Assembly: GCA_942491345.1 (NCBI GenBank)
Contig: CALOAN010000020.1
Location: 62,001 to 126,000 of the forward strand
Direction: 5' to 3'
DNA: 64,000 bases
Source: JAHEEL01 sp942491345
GTDB lineage: Bacteria; Actinomycetota; Acidimicrobiia; Spongiisociales; UBA5794
Shown: piece after piece, positions 18,900 through 27,478 of the stretch
Layout: every line of letters starts with the position of its first letter
How positions within the stretch are numbered: position 1 is the first letter of the stretch
The notes under the pieces: generated by a model
Told to the model about the DNA's origin: nothing
Databases searched by the model: none
The model's input: the letters and a program-made list of their open reading frames with translations, nothing else
Program-made: the position numbers and the translations under genes

Positions 18900-19868
18900 T
18901 GCAGGTCGGCCCCTGGCCTGTTCGCGGATTTCCGCGGCCAGCTTCGGGGCGCCGGCCTGCTCGGCGAGGTCCGCGGCGGTCTGGCCGGCGAAGCCCGGCG
19001 CTCCGGTACCCCTGATGTTCACATCAGCGCCGGCTCGCACGAGCAACCGGGCGACTTCCTCGTGTTTGCCTATGACGGCGAGCATGAGCGCGCTGAGATG
19101 GAACTTCGAGGTGTGATCAAGGTCCGCCCCTTCTGCGACCAGCCACTGGACGGCCTCAGGCCTTCCGGCGTGGGCGGCACGCATGAGGGCGGTCTGGCCG
19201 AATCCGTCCTTGGCGTCGATGTCGTGGCCGTCGCGTCGCATGCGGCGGAGGACGTGGACGTCGCCATTGGTGGCCGCCCGATGCCAATTGAGTCTGGTCG
19301 TCAATGGACGGAGTCGGTCCGCGATCTCTCGGTTGCCCTCTCGTTCGGCCAGCTCGAGCGGGGTTTCCATGTCGTCAATGCTCGTGATCTGATTCGGGTC
19401 GGCTCCATGGCGAAGCAGCAGTTCGACCATGGCGGGATCGCCCTGAGCAGCTGCGAGGTGCAGCGGCGTGTAGTCGTTGCCTCCTCGTTGTTCGACGTCG
19501 GCGCCGCGGAGGAGTAGTAGTTCGACCAGCTCTGGCACATCGCGGCGGACGGTGGTGCCAGGGGCCGGGGAAGCGCAGGTCAGCGCGGCATAGAGCGGCG
19601 GGGATCCGTCGCTGCCGGCGCAGTTGGGATCGGCGCCGGCGTCGAGGAGTTCTTTCACCAGCGCCAGTGGACTGTGGTAGATCGCATAGACCAGCGGCAT
19701 ACCGATTGCGGCGGAGGGTGCGACGTTGGGGAAGTCGTCGAGGTCGCCGAACTCGCGCCGAAGGGCTTCAAAGTCACCACGCGCGAACGCTGCGTCCACG
19801 CGTCGATAGCTATCTCCGACGAGGCTCACCAGCCGATTGTATTGCGCGGGGATCGTGTGGCTGCTCAA
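18888..19868 (-). CDS. Ankyrin-repeat protein
   Basis: 326 residues with at least five ankyrin repeats: LVKELLDAGADPN, LVELLLLRGADVEQ, TPLHLAAAQGDPAMVELLLRHGAD, TALMRAAHAGRPEAVQWLVAEGAD and ARLLVRAGADVN. No signal peptide or enzyme domain is seen, so it is a cytoplasmic protein-interaction scaffold of unknown partner. The only start in frame is TTG 19868. The frame upstream reads like protein (QLLAAHTEAARERV), so an atypical start further upstream is possible. It converges on the acyltransferase gene with overlapping ends. Confidence 0.82.
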   Translation of the reverse strand: MSSHTIPAQYNRLVSLVGDSYRRVDAAFARGDFEALRREFGDLDDFPNVAPSAAIGMPLVYAIYHSPLALVKELLDAGADPNCAGSDGSPPLYAALTCASPAPGTTVRRDVPELVELLLLRGADVEQRGGNDYTPLHLAAAQGDPAMVELLLRHGADPNQITSIDDMETPLELAEREGNREIADRLRPLTTRLNWHRAATNGDVHVLRRMRRDGHDIDAKDGFGQTALMRAAHAGRPEAVQWLVAEGADLDHTSKFHLSALMLAVIGKHEEVARLLVRAGADVNIRGTGAPGFAGQTAADLAEQAGAPKLAAEIREQARGRPASGR

Positions 19869-19997
19869 GACCCGCTCGCGAGCAGCCTCTGTGTGTGCCG
19901 CAAGTAGCTGCCCTTTGCGCCCGCCAGGGAAAGGCCAACGTATGGTTGTCCCAATCGGGAGCGACGGCCGCCTGAACTCGCGGCCGATGTCGGCGGG

Positions 19998-20023
19998 TTT
20001 CGGTCAGTAGTTTCGGTCAGTAG
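19998..20023. repeat. 13-bp perfect tandem duplication
   Basis: TTTCGGTCAGTAG occurs twice in direct tandem, the second copy covering the stop codon of the lipoprotein gene on the minus strand. It looks like a small slippage event. Confidence 0.8.
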
Positions 20024-20667
20024 TTGGTCCCGGCATCGGCAGGCCCGATCCAGCCGGACATCCGGTAGCTCTCGTGCGGATCACCGTCTGGCGCGAAATC
20101 ACTCGACTGCGCGTAGAAGTATTCGAAAACAAGACCCTCGTACGCGCCCTCCCCGACATACCTGGTGTGTCCGGTTGTCTTCAGATCACCGTTGATGTCG
20201 AAGAACTCGCTGCCGAAGCCCTCCCCGCTTCGCCAGGACCCTCCCTGTTCACTCGTGAGGGTGGCGCCGCTGTACTCGAACCAGTGCACTTCGGGGTCCG
20301 AGCCCGGGAACATGGATAGAGTCATTGGGAGTTCCTCTCGGCCGCTCACACGTGGATCGGAGTAGTGGTTGATGCACACGCAGGTCCCGGTGAGGACTTG
20401 AGTGTCACCCTCGTCTACGGCGGAGCCGAAATCGCAGTTGCAGTTGCCGGTTCCCGCCACCGGAATCCGGCCTCCGGCCAGTGACGGGCTTGTCGGGGCC
20501 CCGGTCGTCGTCGGTGTGGGCGCGGCCGTGGTGGTGGTTGGAGCCTTCGTGGTTGTAGCGGCGTCTGCCGAGTCGTCGCCTCCGCAGCCGGCCAGCGCAG
20601 AGCCCACCAGGATCATCACGAGTATCAGGATGCAGTATCGAATTGGTGTGCGTGGCCGCGTCGACAT
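20017..20667 (-). CDS. Secreted lipoprotein with Cys-rich N-terminal segment
   Basis: 216 residues. The lipobox is SALAGC, followed by a Thr-rich linker (about 35-62). The globular part starts with an unusual cysteine group, GNCNCDFGS, then TGTCVCINHYS, which could bind a metal or form disulfides. The remainder (SGATLTSEQGGSWRSGEG) matches no family I know. GGGAGG 5 nt before ATG 20667 supports the start. Confidence 0.75.
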   Translation of the reverse strand: MSTRPRTPIRYCILILVMILVGSALAGCGGDDSADAATTTKAPTTTTAAPTPTTTGAPTSPSLAGGRIPVAGTGNCNCDFGSAVDEGDTQVLTGTCVCINHYSDPRVSGREELPMTLSMFPGSDPEVHWFEYSGATLTSEQGGSWRSGEGFGSEFFDINGDLKTTGHTRYVGEGAYEGLVFEYFYAQSSDFAPDGDPHESYRMSGWIGPADAGTNY

Positions 20668-20713
20668 GAACGCCTCCCTTTCGTGTGCCGTTGTCGGTGA
20701 GCTTCGGCCTGGT

Positions 20714-23221
20714 TCATGGGCTCGATGGTGCTAGCAGCTCAGACCATGTTGCGGTGCCGGTGTCAAAGGCCCACACGTCGTCCATGGCGACCCAGAACGG
20801 CTCCTCGTCGAGCATTCGGGCATCTCCGCCGATGACGACCATACGGTCGTTGATCGAGTCGTATACCACCGAGGCTCCGATCCGGTTGTGCACCCCCGTC
20901 CCGAACCCGTAGGCATTCGTTTCGGAGGGACTCTCCCAGAGGATCTCCCATTCGTGCATCCTCGCGTCGTAGCCTGCGACCACGCCGTCGGCCGGGATGA
21001 TTGTTCGCCGGGCTACCTCGTCGTAGACCATCAATCCGAAAGAGAACCATCCCGCCGACAGCTCGGGTGTCACGGCATCTTCAACCGTCCACTCGCCGCC
21101 ACGAAGATCGTAGGTCCAGGTCATTTCGGTTCCTGCCCCGTCCCAGACACCGGGGCCGGACGAGTTGTCGCCGACGTAGAGCACGATTCGGTCGGCTGCT
21201 TCCTCGTAGGCGAAGTGTTGATGTGAGAAACTGGGTCCGGTCGACGGGCTCATCGCCGGGTCTCCGGGTGGCGACATCGCACCCTGCCGGATCTGCGTCC
21301 AGGTGTCGCCATCGACGTCGTAGGCCCACATTTCGGAGGACTCGAGGAGGCGTACCACGATCAATCCGGAGACAGGATCGTACACCGCGTCGTTTCGGAG
21401 CCAATCACTGCTGCTCGGTGCGGCATCGCGCTGCATCCACGTATCGGCGTCGGCGTCATATGCCCCAACCGACTGGCCGATCGCAACAACGACATCGGAA
21501 TCTGCGTCGTAGACAAGAGTCCGGACACCAGTAGATGGCGACCATCCGGTCGGCTGCATCAGCGTCCACGTGTTCGCGCACACGTCGAATGTCCACGTTT
21601 CTGTTCCACCGCCCGCGTCCGCGACGGCGACGATGCGACCGGACCGGATGTCCATCGCCGCCCCGAGCCAGGATCCAGACCCTCCGGGCGGGCGGGCTTG
21701 CTCAATCGGTCCGGAAGTGTCGGGCCTCGAATCCGCCGGACAGACTGCGGCAGGCTCGACCGGTTTCGCGACGGTTGTGGCGAGAATGTCCGTGCCGCCT
21801 TCGATGACCGTGTAGGGCACATCGGCTTCCGGTCGGCCGCTCTCTCCGACTCGGAGCACGACTGCTTCGGCACCGTCGAACCCGACAACGCCCCATCGTG
21901 ACGTGATCCAGAGAGTTCCGGTGTCGTCAACGGCGGCACCGCCCCATCCGAACCCCACTCCCACATCGGCGATCGACGTCGACGACCAAGTCGAGCCATC
22001 GAATCGTGAGATCCCGCCGGTAGCGAGCTCCCCGTCGGCGGCCGGGGCATCGACGGCGCTGTGAACGACCCACACGGTGCCGTCAGACGCTGCTTCGAGC
22101 GCGGTTGCGGCGTTGTCGTACAACCCGTCTGCCGTGTCGAAGATCGTCCAGGCGGCACCATCGAACCGTCCGGCACCCCCCGCCGTTCCACCCTCGCCAT
22201 CGTCGGTTGTTCCCACCCAGACGTCGCCGTTCGGTGCTGCAGCGACGGAGTTGATCGCCCCCTTCGGGAGTCCGTCGGCCGCAGTGAACCTCTCCCAGGT
22301 GGTTCCGTCGTATCGAAGGAGCTCCTCCCACGAGGCGATCCACAATGTTCCATCCGTCGCAACGGCGATGTCCGTGGCCCATGCGTAGGCGCCGTCACCA
22401 TGAGTCTCGGCATCAGAGACAGGCAGCACGTTCCAATCGCTCCCGTCGTACTGGAGCAGCGTCTCCGGCCCCACGGCGAGGGAGAGGCGTCCTCCGAGAT
22501 CGAAGGCCAAGGCCGTGATCGGGTTCAGGCATTCCTCACCAAAGACACATCGCGGGTTGACAACGTCGACCTGGTTGTAGCCATCCGGTTCGGACCACCG
22601 GTTCCCGTCGAACATGACGACGTCTTGGGTCCACGAGTAGGCCCAGACCGTGCCGTCGGGTGCAACAGCGACCTGACCAAGGCCTCCTGCGGTGACAGGG
22701 AGACCGTCGGTCGACGTGAACACGTCGGACGTGCGGGCTTCGAGATCCCATCGAACGATGCCCGCCTGAGTCGTTGCCCACAGCATGCCGTCGGTCACGA
22801 CTACCCCGGAAGTTACGTCGATCGGAGCGGGTGCGGACGACATCGGGAGAGTGTTGACGACGGCAGGCTGTATGTCGTCGGGAACGCCCGGCGGTGTTGT
22901 CGTGGTCACCGGCGTCGGCTCGTCAACGATCTCAGAACCGCCACGCCCCATGAGCCACGCGACACCGGCGATCAAGACGATTACGGCCGCCGCAGCCCCA
23001 GCGGCCACCAGCGGCCCGCGCCACCGGCCCCGGCCACGTCTCTGAACGAAGCCGTTGGGGCCCGATGAGTACCCAGACTCGGCCGCCATAGTGTTGCCGC
23101 CGGCTTCTGTCGCGGTGCCGTCGGTGGCGAGCTGGACCTCGAGCCGCCACAGCAACACATCAATCGGTATCGGCTCCGCCCGATCGGCCAGCAAATCGAG
23201 TGCCTGTTCAAGCTGGCTCAT
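20714..23221 (-). CDS. Membrane-anchored beta-propeller protein, putative anti-sigma/sensor partner (module 2)
   Basis: 835 residues from ATG 23221 (MSQLEQALDLLADRAEP). A cytoplasmic part of about 75 residues and one membrane helix (AAAAVIVLIAGVAWLMG) precede a Thr/Pro linker. Outside are propeller repeats (VAVAPDGTVWAYS, RFDGAAWTIFDTADGLYD) and a Kelch-like half (TWTFDVCANTWTLM, LVYDADSDVVVAIG, YDPVSGLIVV). Domain order and wording match the protein at 12625-15030, so the two are paralogs. The start overlaps the end of the ECF gene by 14 nt, implying coupled translation. Role as sensor or anti-sigma factor is inferred. Confidence 0.82.
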   Translation of the reverse strand: MSQLEQALDLLADRAEPIPIDVLLWRLEVQLATDGTATEAGGNTMAAESGYSSGPNGFVQRRGRGRWRGPLVAAGAAAAVIVLIAGVAWLMGRGGSEIVDEPTPVTTTTPPGVPDDIQPAVVNTLPMSSAPAPIDVTSGVVVTDGMLWATTQAGIVRWDLEARTSDVFTSTDGLPVTAGGLGQVAVAPDGTVWAYSWTQDVVMFDGNRWSEPDGYNQVDVVNPRCVFGEECLNPITALAFDLGGRLSLAVGPETLLQYDGSDWNVLPVSDAETHGDGAYAWATDIAVATDGTLWIASWEELLRYDGTTWERFTAADGLPKGAINSVAAAPNGDVWVGTTDDGEGGTAGGAGRFDGAAWTIFDTADGLYDNAATALEAASDGTVWVVHSAVDAPAADGELATGGISRFDGSTWSSTSIADVGVGFGWGGAAVDDTGTLWITSRWGVVGFDGAEAVVLRVGESGRPEADVPYTVIEGGTDILATTVAKPVEPAAVCPADSRPDTSGPIEQARPPGGSGSWLGAAMDIRSGRIVAVADAGGGTETWTFDVCANTWTLMQPTGWSPSTGVRTLVYDADSDVVVAIGQSVGAYDADADTWMQRDAAPSSSDWLRNDAVYDPVSGLIVVRLLESSEMWAYDVDGDTWTQIRQGAMSPPGDPAMSPSTGPSFSHQHFAYEEAADRIVLYVGDNSSGPGVWDGAGTEMTWTYDLRGGEWTVEDAVTPELSAGWFSFGLMVYDEVARRTIIPADGVVAGYDARMHEWEILWESPSETNAYGFGTGVHNRIGASVVYDSINDRMVVIGGDARMLDEEPFWVAMDDVWAFDTGTATWSELLAPSSP

Positions 23222-23726
23222 TGTCGTCCTCCTCGTTGAGTAGCCGGCGCAGGCGACGCTTCGCCCGGGATGCCGCCTTTCGGGCGGACGTCTCGGTACA
23301 TCCCAAGAGGCCGCCGATCTCCTCGTACGGCAGCCCCTCAACGACATGGAGATACAGAGCCGCACGAGGCTTCGGGGGGAGGCGCAGCAGCTCATCAACC
23401 TGCCACGGCTCCTCCACCGGATCGATGTGAGCGGCAATCTGAACGAGGCCACTCTGTTCGGCAGCCCAATGCCGACGCGCAGATACGGCGAGGTGGTAGA
23501 TCGTGGTCCGCAGGTACGCCTTCGGGTGCTCCAACCGGGACAGCGGCCCGCCCCGCAGCACGCGCAGGAGAGCTTCCTGGACCAGATCGTTGGGGTCCTC
23601 GTGAGCAGGAGCGACAACCGACGCAAACGTTCGCAGCTGGGGGTACAACTCGGCGATCAGACTTGTGGCCGCCTGATCAAAGCGAGATGTGACCCGGTGC
23701 GTCACCTTCGGCTCCTTTCTCACCAA
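23208..23726 (-). CDS. ECF-type RNA polymerase sigma factor (module 2)
   Basis: 172 residues. Region 2 (AELYPQLRTFASVVAP, DPNDLVQEALLRVLRG) and region 4 (LPPKPRAALYLHVVEGLPYEEIGGLLGCTETSA in part) are recognisable, including the helix-turn-helix of region 4.2. It is the sigma partner of the overlapping propeller gene. The sequence is only distantly similar to the sigma factor at 12065-12628, so the modules diverged long ago or were assembled separately. Start at 23726 is unproven. Confidence 0.87.
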   Translation of the reverse strand: MVRKEPKVTHRVTSRFDQAATSLIAELYPQLRTFASVVAPAHEDPNDLVQEALLRVLRGGPLSRLEHPKAYLRTTIYHLAVSARRHWAAEQSGLVQIAAHIDPVEEPWQVDELLRLPPKPRAALYLHVVEGLPYEEIGGLLGCTETSARKAASRAKRRLRRLLNEEDDNEPA

Positions 23727-23794
23727 CTATGACGCATCAGAACCCCGAAATGTGACCACTAATCCAAGAAGCATCCAAATCTCCCGTCAGCGAG

Positions 23795-24616
23795 TCAGGC
23801 CCGGCTCGGGTTGAGCCCAATTGCTGCACCAAACGCCGCCGGCGATCGGGAACGGGTTCGCCACAGCAAGTAGCTGCCGTACCCAAGCGACATGATCGTC
23901 GTGGCAGTCAAAGCGATCCACGCCAGCGGTGTGGCATCAGGGCCGAGGTTGATCCCGCCGCCTGAGAAGATCATCAGATCCCACCAGAAGTGAAACGCGA
24001 TCAGCGGAATCAGCGAAGCCCCGGCGAGAAGGAGCGCAGCCTGAAGGACCGCAAGGGAGAACACTGCAGCAATGGTCACGCCAATCGACGCTACGGACTC
24101 GCCGGGTGTACCGGTGTGGAGCAACGCGAAGAGCGCCGAGACCGCGACGATGGCACCGATCAACGGCAGCCGGGTTCGGAAGGAGTGAAGAAGGAAACCT
24201 CGGAACACGAGCTCCTCGTTGAAACTGACCAGCAGCAACACCGCGAAGAGAGCCGCCAACGGCAGCGAATCAGGTTCTCCCCAGTCGGCCCGTCGCCCAA
24301 CGACAGCGAGGATCGTTGCCCAAACTACAGGGAGCACATACCACTTCCACCATCCGGCACTCGGGGACACCAATCCAACGAGGCGCAACCACCCGGTTGC
24401 GTACACCAGGACCACGAGAAGCACTGCCGCGACCGCGAGGCCGGGCCACAGATCCGCCAGCACGCTGCCTTGGCTCTCGCCGCCGGTCCGAGCGAAGTAG
24501 AAGACCGTTGGAACGAACTGGATCACGATCGCGAGCAACGCCACCAGCCACGGGTGACGTCCAAGCCGTGTTACGGCTGGGGCCTGATCAGTGACGATCC
24601 ACGCTCCCTTCGACAC
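23795..24616 (-). CDS. CPBP family intramembrane metalloprotease
   Basis: 273 residues, about eight membrane helices. The three CPBP motifs are intact: EELVFRG (134-140), the His of ALLHTG (167) and HFWWD (209-213). These glutamate proteases of the Rce1/Abi type cleave within the membrane; target unknown. GACGCT ends 6 nt before GTG 24616 (24623-24628 on plus), a leaderless start. It is divergent from the DUF411 gene with 295 bp between. Confidence 0.9.
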   Translation of the reverse strand: MSKGAWIVTDQAPAVTRLGRHPWLVALLAIVIQFVPTVFYFARTGGESQGSVLADLWPGLAVAAVLLVVLVYATGWLRLVGLVSPSAGWWKWYVLPVVWATILAVVGRRADWGEPDSLPLAALFAVLLLVSFNEELVFRGFLLHSFRTRLPLIGAIVAVSALFALLHTGTPGESVASIGVTIAAVFSLAVLQAALLLAGASLIPLIAFHFWWDLMIFSGGGINLGPDATPLAWIALTATTIMSLGYGSYLLWRTRSRSPAAFGAAIGLNPSRA

Positions 24617-24812
24617 CTTCGGAGCGTCGTATCACGAGCCGCTCGTGTCAAATCGGACCACCCCGATTCCTGTGGCATCGGCGGGCCGGCGCCTGCTTCG
24701 AACCGGTCCTTGCGCCTGGCCTCGATTGTTGGGGTCGGCGCCGCAGTGGTGATAGGCCCCGCAGGCCGCGTTCAACCATCGTTGATCGACGATATAGGAG
24801 TGCGGGTGACCG

Positions 24813-24818
24813 TACTAT
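24813..24818 (+). promoter_or_regulatory. -10 element TACTAT for the DUF411 transcript
   Basis: TACTAT matches TAnnnT and is the best -10 element between CPBP and DUF411. It predicts a transcript beginning near 24825 that contains the short leader frame and the DUF411 gene. No convincing -35 was found. Confidence 0.45.
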
Positions 24819-24861
24819 CCCAAAGGACGTTCCCGCTCACGTTGGTGGGGAAGGTGGTCAG

Positions 24862-24915
24862 ATGCCTGCAGATACCAAGAAGCCGCCAGTGTGTGAAACG
24901 AAGCGATTCGCGTGA
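24862..24915 (+). CDS. 17-codon leader frame overlapping the DUF411 start
   Basis: ATG with GGAAGG upstream opens a 17-codon frame (MPADTKKPPVCETKRFA) whose TGA overlaps the DUF411 GTG as GTGA. The DUF411 GTG has no Shine-Dalgarno of its own, so translation may be coupled through this peptide. It could also be chance. Its single Cys is notable beside a metal-binding family but proves nothing. Confidence 0.4.
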   Translation: MPADTKKPPVCETKRFA

Positions 24916-25403
24916 GGATCCGAACCGCATTCTGGCTCCCGGTGCTGCTGGTCCTGATAGGAGTCGTCACTGCCTGCGGCGAAACTCAGTCGGAACCATT
25001 ACGGACTGTTCCCGCGCCCGGTGAACTCTCCGCGCTGGAGATCGAGGTGCACGAAGCTCCCGGCTGAGGGTGCTGCAGTGAGTGGGTCGGGTACCTACAG
25101 GACAACGGAGCGAACGTCGAGGTGAGGGAAGATCGGAGCCTCGCCGCGTTCAAGGCAGAGGTTGGTGTTCCACCCGATGCGGTCTCATGTCACACAGCTC
25201 TGGTCGAGGGCTACGTCGTAGAGGGCCATGTACCCGTTGGAGCGCTTGTTGCCCTGCTTGAGCAGCAACCTGACGCCGTCGGTATTGCCGTGGCAGGAAT
25301 GCCGCCGGATTCGCCGGGCATGGGCGGCAACGAAGCAACGTGGGAATCCCAATCCGTCGTACTGATCGGACACGACGGATCGCTCGCACCGTTCACCTAC
25401 TGA
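24912..25403 (+). CDS. DUF411 family lipoprotein with in-frame TGA at the first CxCC-type cysteine: candidate selenoprotein
   Basis: Reading through one TGA (25065-25067) gives 163 residues. A signal peptide with lipobox VVTAC precedes a complete DUF411 domain: HEAPG-[TGA]-GCCSEW, then GVPPDAVSCHTALVEGYVVEGHVP in two parts, AVAGMPPDSPGM and a C-terminal Tyr before the stop. DUF411 proteins read SPTCGCCxxW at this place, so the TGA replaces exactly the first cysteine. Frame and conserved residues are intact on both sides for 51 and 112 codons. A 6-bp hairpin with a CGGGT loop starts 15 nt after the TGA. Family knowledge: putative metal-binding proteins, often near copper-resistance genes. Alternatives are a nonsense mutation or a sequencing error. 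No selA, selB or selC is in this window. Confidence 0.72.
25082..25098 (+). promoter_or_regulatory. bSECIS-like hairpin after the DUF411 TGA
   Basis: GTGGGT pairs with ACCTAC (6 bp, one G-T) around loop CGGGT. The apical loop begins 20 nt after the TGA and has G at its second position. That fits the published bacterial SECIS rule as I recall it: loop 16-37 nt downstream, and a G in the first two loop bases. The hairpin lies inside the coding sequence, as bacterial elements do. Confidence 0.5.
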
Positions 25404-25418
25404 CACACCACAAAGCGG

Positions 25419-25568
25419 GTGACGAATGCTGACTTCGTGCTGCCCATCCAATACCGCGATCTGCCACCCCGTATTGTTGGCATGAGGGAGTTCACCGTCG
25501 CCGATCCTCTAGGCAACGCCATCGGCATCGGAACAACCATCCAGGCAGGGTCTAGATCTCAGCGATGA
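25419..25568 (+). pseudogene. VOC/glyoxalase-family C-terminal remnant
   Basis: 49 codons ending MREFTVADPLGNAIGIGTT, the typical end of glyoxalase/bleomycin-resistance proteins. The N-terminal two thirds are missing. It begins 15 nt after the DUF411 stop, so the upstream part of this gene was probably lost when the present arrangement formed. Confidence 0.6.
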
Positions 25569-25668
25569 GCATCAGGTGTGCCCAAGTCTTCGCAGTGACG
25601 GCTCGCCTTCGCTGAGGCGGGCGATTTCGAGGCTGGCCCCTCGTTCTTCTGCTCGACATTGAGCCCGG

Positions 25669-26520
25669 TCAAGCCCCCTCAACAAGATCCCGGTAGGCGC
25701 GAAGGTGCTGCACCGCGAGCGCGGTGTCGCCGAGCTCCTCGTACAAGGTCGAGAGGTTGTATCGCGCGTCGGCGAAGCGAGGTGCGAGCTCGATCGCCCG
25801 CTCATAGGCGCCTACGGCATCGTCGAATTCCCCCAGGTCCTGAGAGGCAACGCCGATGTTGTAGTGGATAACTGCGTCTTTGCCATCGATCGTCCTCGCG
25901 GCGCGGTATTCGTCGAGTGCCTCTTCGACCTTCCCATCGGCATGGAGCAGTCTGCCGAGGTTCAAGTGAGCCTCAGCGAGCGTGCTATCGATCTCAAGTG
26001 CCCGCCGGTATGCCTCCTCGGCGGCGAGCGGGTCTGACGATTCGATCTCATCTGCGTACACGTACCACTCGGTGGCGCTTCGCTCGTTCGCTGCGGGAGG
26101 TGACACGTCGGCAACGGACGTGATGCGGTGTGTCGTGGCTCCAATGTCGAGGTCGAGAACGAGCTGCCGGGTCACCGGGTCCCAGGTGGTGGTGTCGACG
26201 CTGACGACAACGGACGTCCCGCTCACGTCGAGCGAAGCAGCAGTCAGCGATGCGTCGTCCGGAAGCTGATCGAGCAACGACGCGACCGCGGCTCTGACTT
26301 TGGGGAGCGCTACCCCGGACCGGATCAACTCAGCAACCGATCGCAGGACAACGAGATCCTGGAACGAGAACAGGAACTTTCCCCGTGCACCGATCGTCGG
26401 TGTGAGCGCGCCGTCGGCGACCAGCGCCCGTATCTGTCGCGGGCTCAAATCCAGCATGTCGGACACCTGCCGTACGGAAAACCGGCCGTCCGGCTCACTC
26501 GTGCCGTGAGACGTCATCAC
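25669..26520 (-). CDS. MerR-type HTH protein with TPR repeats
   Basis: 283 residues. An N-terminal MerR-like winged helix (FSVRQVSDMLDLSPRQIRALV, about 13-80) is followed by a beta-rich middle. The last 120 residues form three to four TPR repeats (AEEAYRRALEIDSTLAEAHLN, AVIHYNIGVASQDLGEFDDA, DARYNLSTLYEELGD). It is probably a DNA-binding regulator that uses TPRs for protein contacts. The gene starts 22 nt after the ku stop on the same strand, so co-transcription with ku is likely. Start is GTG 26520 or the following ATG. Confidence 0.83.
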   Translation of the reverse strand: MMTSHGTSEPDGRFSVRQVSDMLDLSPRQIRALVADGALTPTIGARGKFLFSFQDLVVLRSVAELIRSGVALPKVRAAVASLLDQLPDDASLTAASLDVSGTSVVVSVDTTTWDPVTRQLVLDLDIGATTHRITSVADVSPPAANERSATEWYVYADEIESSDPLAAEEAYRRALEIDSTLAEAHLNLGRLLHADGKVEEALDEYRAARTIDGKDAVIHYNIGVASQDLGEFDDAVGAYERAIELAPRFADARYNLSTLYEELGDTALAVQHLRAYRDLVEGA

Positions 26521-26542
26521 CCGCAGCGCCCGTCGTCAGCGC

Positions 26543-27478
26543 TCATTTCTTCGCGTTTGCGCGCTTCTTCGCCGGTGTTGCCGACGAAGCCTTCTTTGCC
26601 GGCTTGCGTTTCGAGGTCGGCGCCGATGGGGCCTTTGCCGACGCGGCCTTCTTGGTCGGCTTGCGCTTCCGCGGTGCTGCCGAACCGGCCTTCTTGGGAG
26701 CCGTGTCGCCTTCGTCCCCAAGGCTGGCCTTCAGCGCAGCCATCAAATCGATGACCTGCGCCTTTGGCTCGTCTTTGGCGGCGAACGTCAACTCCTGACC
26801 GGCGACCTTCTGCTCGATCGCAGCAAGAATCTTGTCCTTCACGCTATCGCTGTAGCCCTCGGGATTGAACGTGTCGCTGGCGATCTGCTCGACGAGTTGA
26901 ACGGCGAGCGCAAGCTCGGCCTCGTCGACCTCTGACTCGCCCGAGTCGACATCATCGAATCCGCGGATCTCGTCGGAGTACCGCAGCTGTTGCATGACGA
27001 TGCCGTCCTCGAATGGACGGAGAAGCACCAGGTAGTCCTTGCCGCGTGCCGAGTAGCGGGCGAGGGCAGCGCGTCCCGTTGCCTTCATGGCTTCCGACAA
27101 CAGGGCGTACGGCTTGGCCCCGCCCTTGTCCGGTCCGAGGTAGTACGCCTTCTCGAAATAGAGGGGATCGACCTGGTCGAGGGGAACGAACTCCTTGATG
27201 TCGATCGACTGGGTCGAAGGAACCTCGATCGCCTTCAGCTCTTCTGGTTTGAAGGTGACGTACTGGTCCTTCGCGAACTCGTACCCCTTGACGAGCTCGT
27301 CACGCGCCACGGTGACCTCGTCCGTCGGGCAGTACAGCTGCTGGCGGATGCGGGTTCCGCACGCCTCGTGTATCGAGTTGAACTGAATCCTCGCACCCGA
27401 TTCGCTGGTCGAAAACAGCTTCACGGGGATCGCGACGAGCCCAAAACTGATCGTTCCTGCTGCAATTGCACGCGCCAT
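26543..27478 (-). CDS. ku: Ku, non-homologous end-joining DNA-end-binding protein
   Basis: 311 residues from ATG 27478 (MARAIAAGTISFGLVAIPVK), the standard bacterial Ku start. The Ku core (about 1-250) is complete. The C-terminal 55 residues are Lys/Ala/Pro-rich (KKASSA, KRKPAKKA), the extended basic tail known to help DNA binding and LigD recruitment. The protein forms a homodimeric ring on DNA ends. It is divergent from ligD across a 133-bp promoter region. TATACA lies 9 nt before the ATG. The longer open frame to 27676 is not homologous. Confidence 0.95.
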   Translation of the reverse strand: MARAIAAGTISFGLVAIPVKLFSTSESGARIQFNSIHEACGTRIRQQLYCPTDEVTVARDELVKGYEFAKDQYVTFKPEELKAIEVPSTQSIDIKEFVPLDQVDPLYFEKAYYLGPDKGGAKPYALLSEAMKATGRAALARYSARGKDYLVLLRPFEDGIVMQQLRYSDEIRGFDDVDSGESEVDEAELALAVQLVEQIASDTFNPEGYSDSVKDKILAAIEQKVAGQELTFAAKDEPKAQVIDLMAALKASLGDEGDTAPKKAGSAAPRKRKPTKKAASAKAPSAPTSKRKPAKKASSATPAKKRANAKK

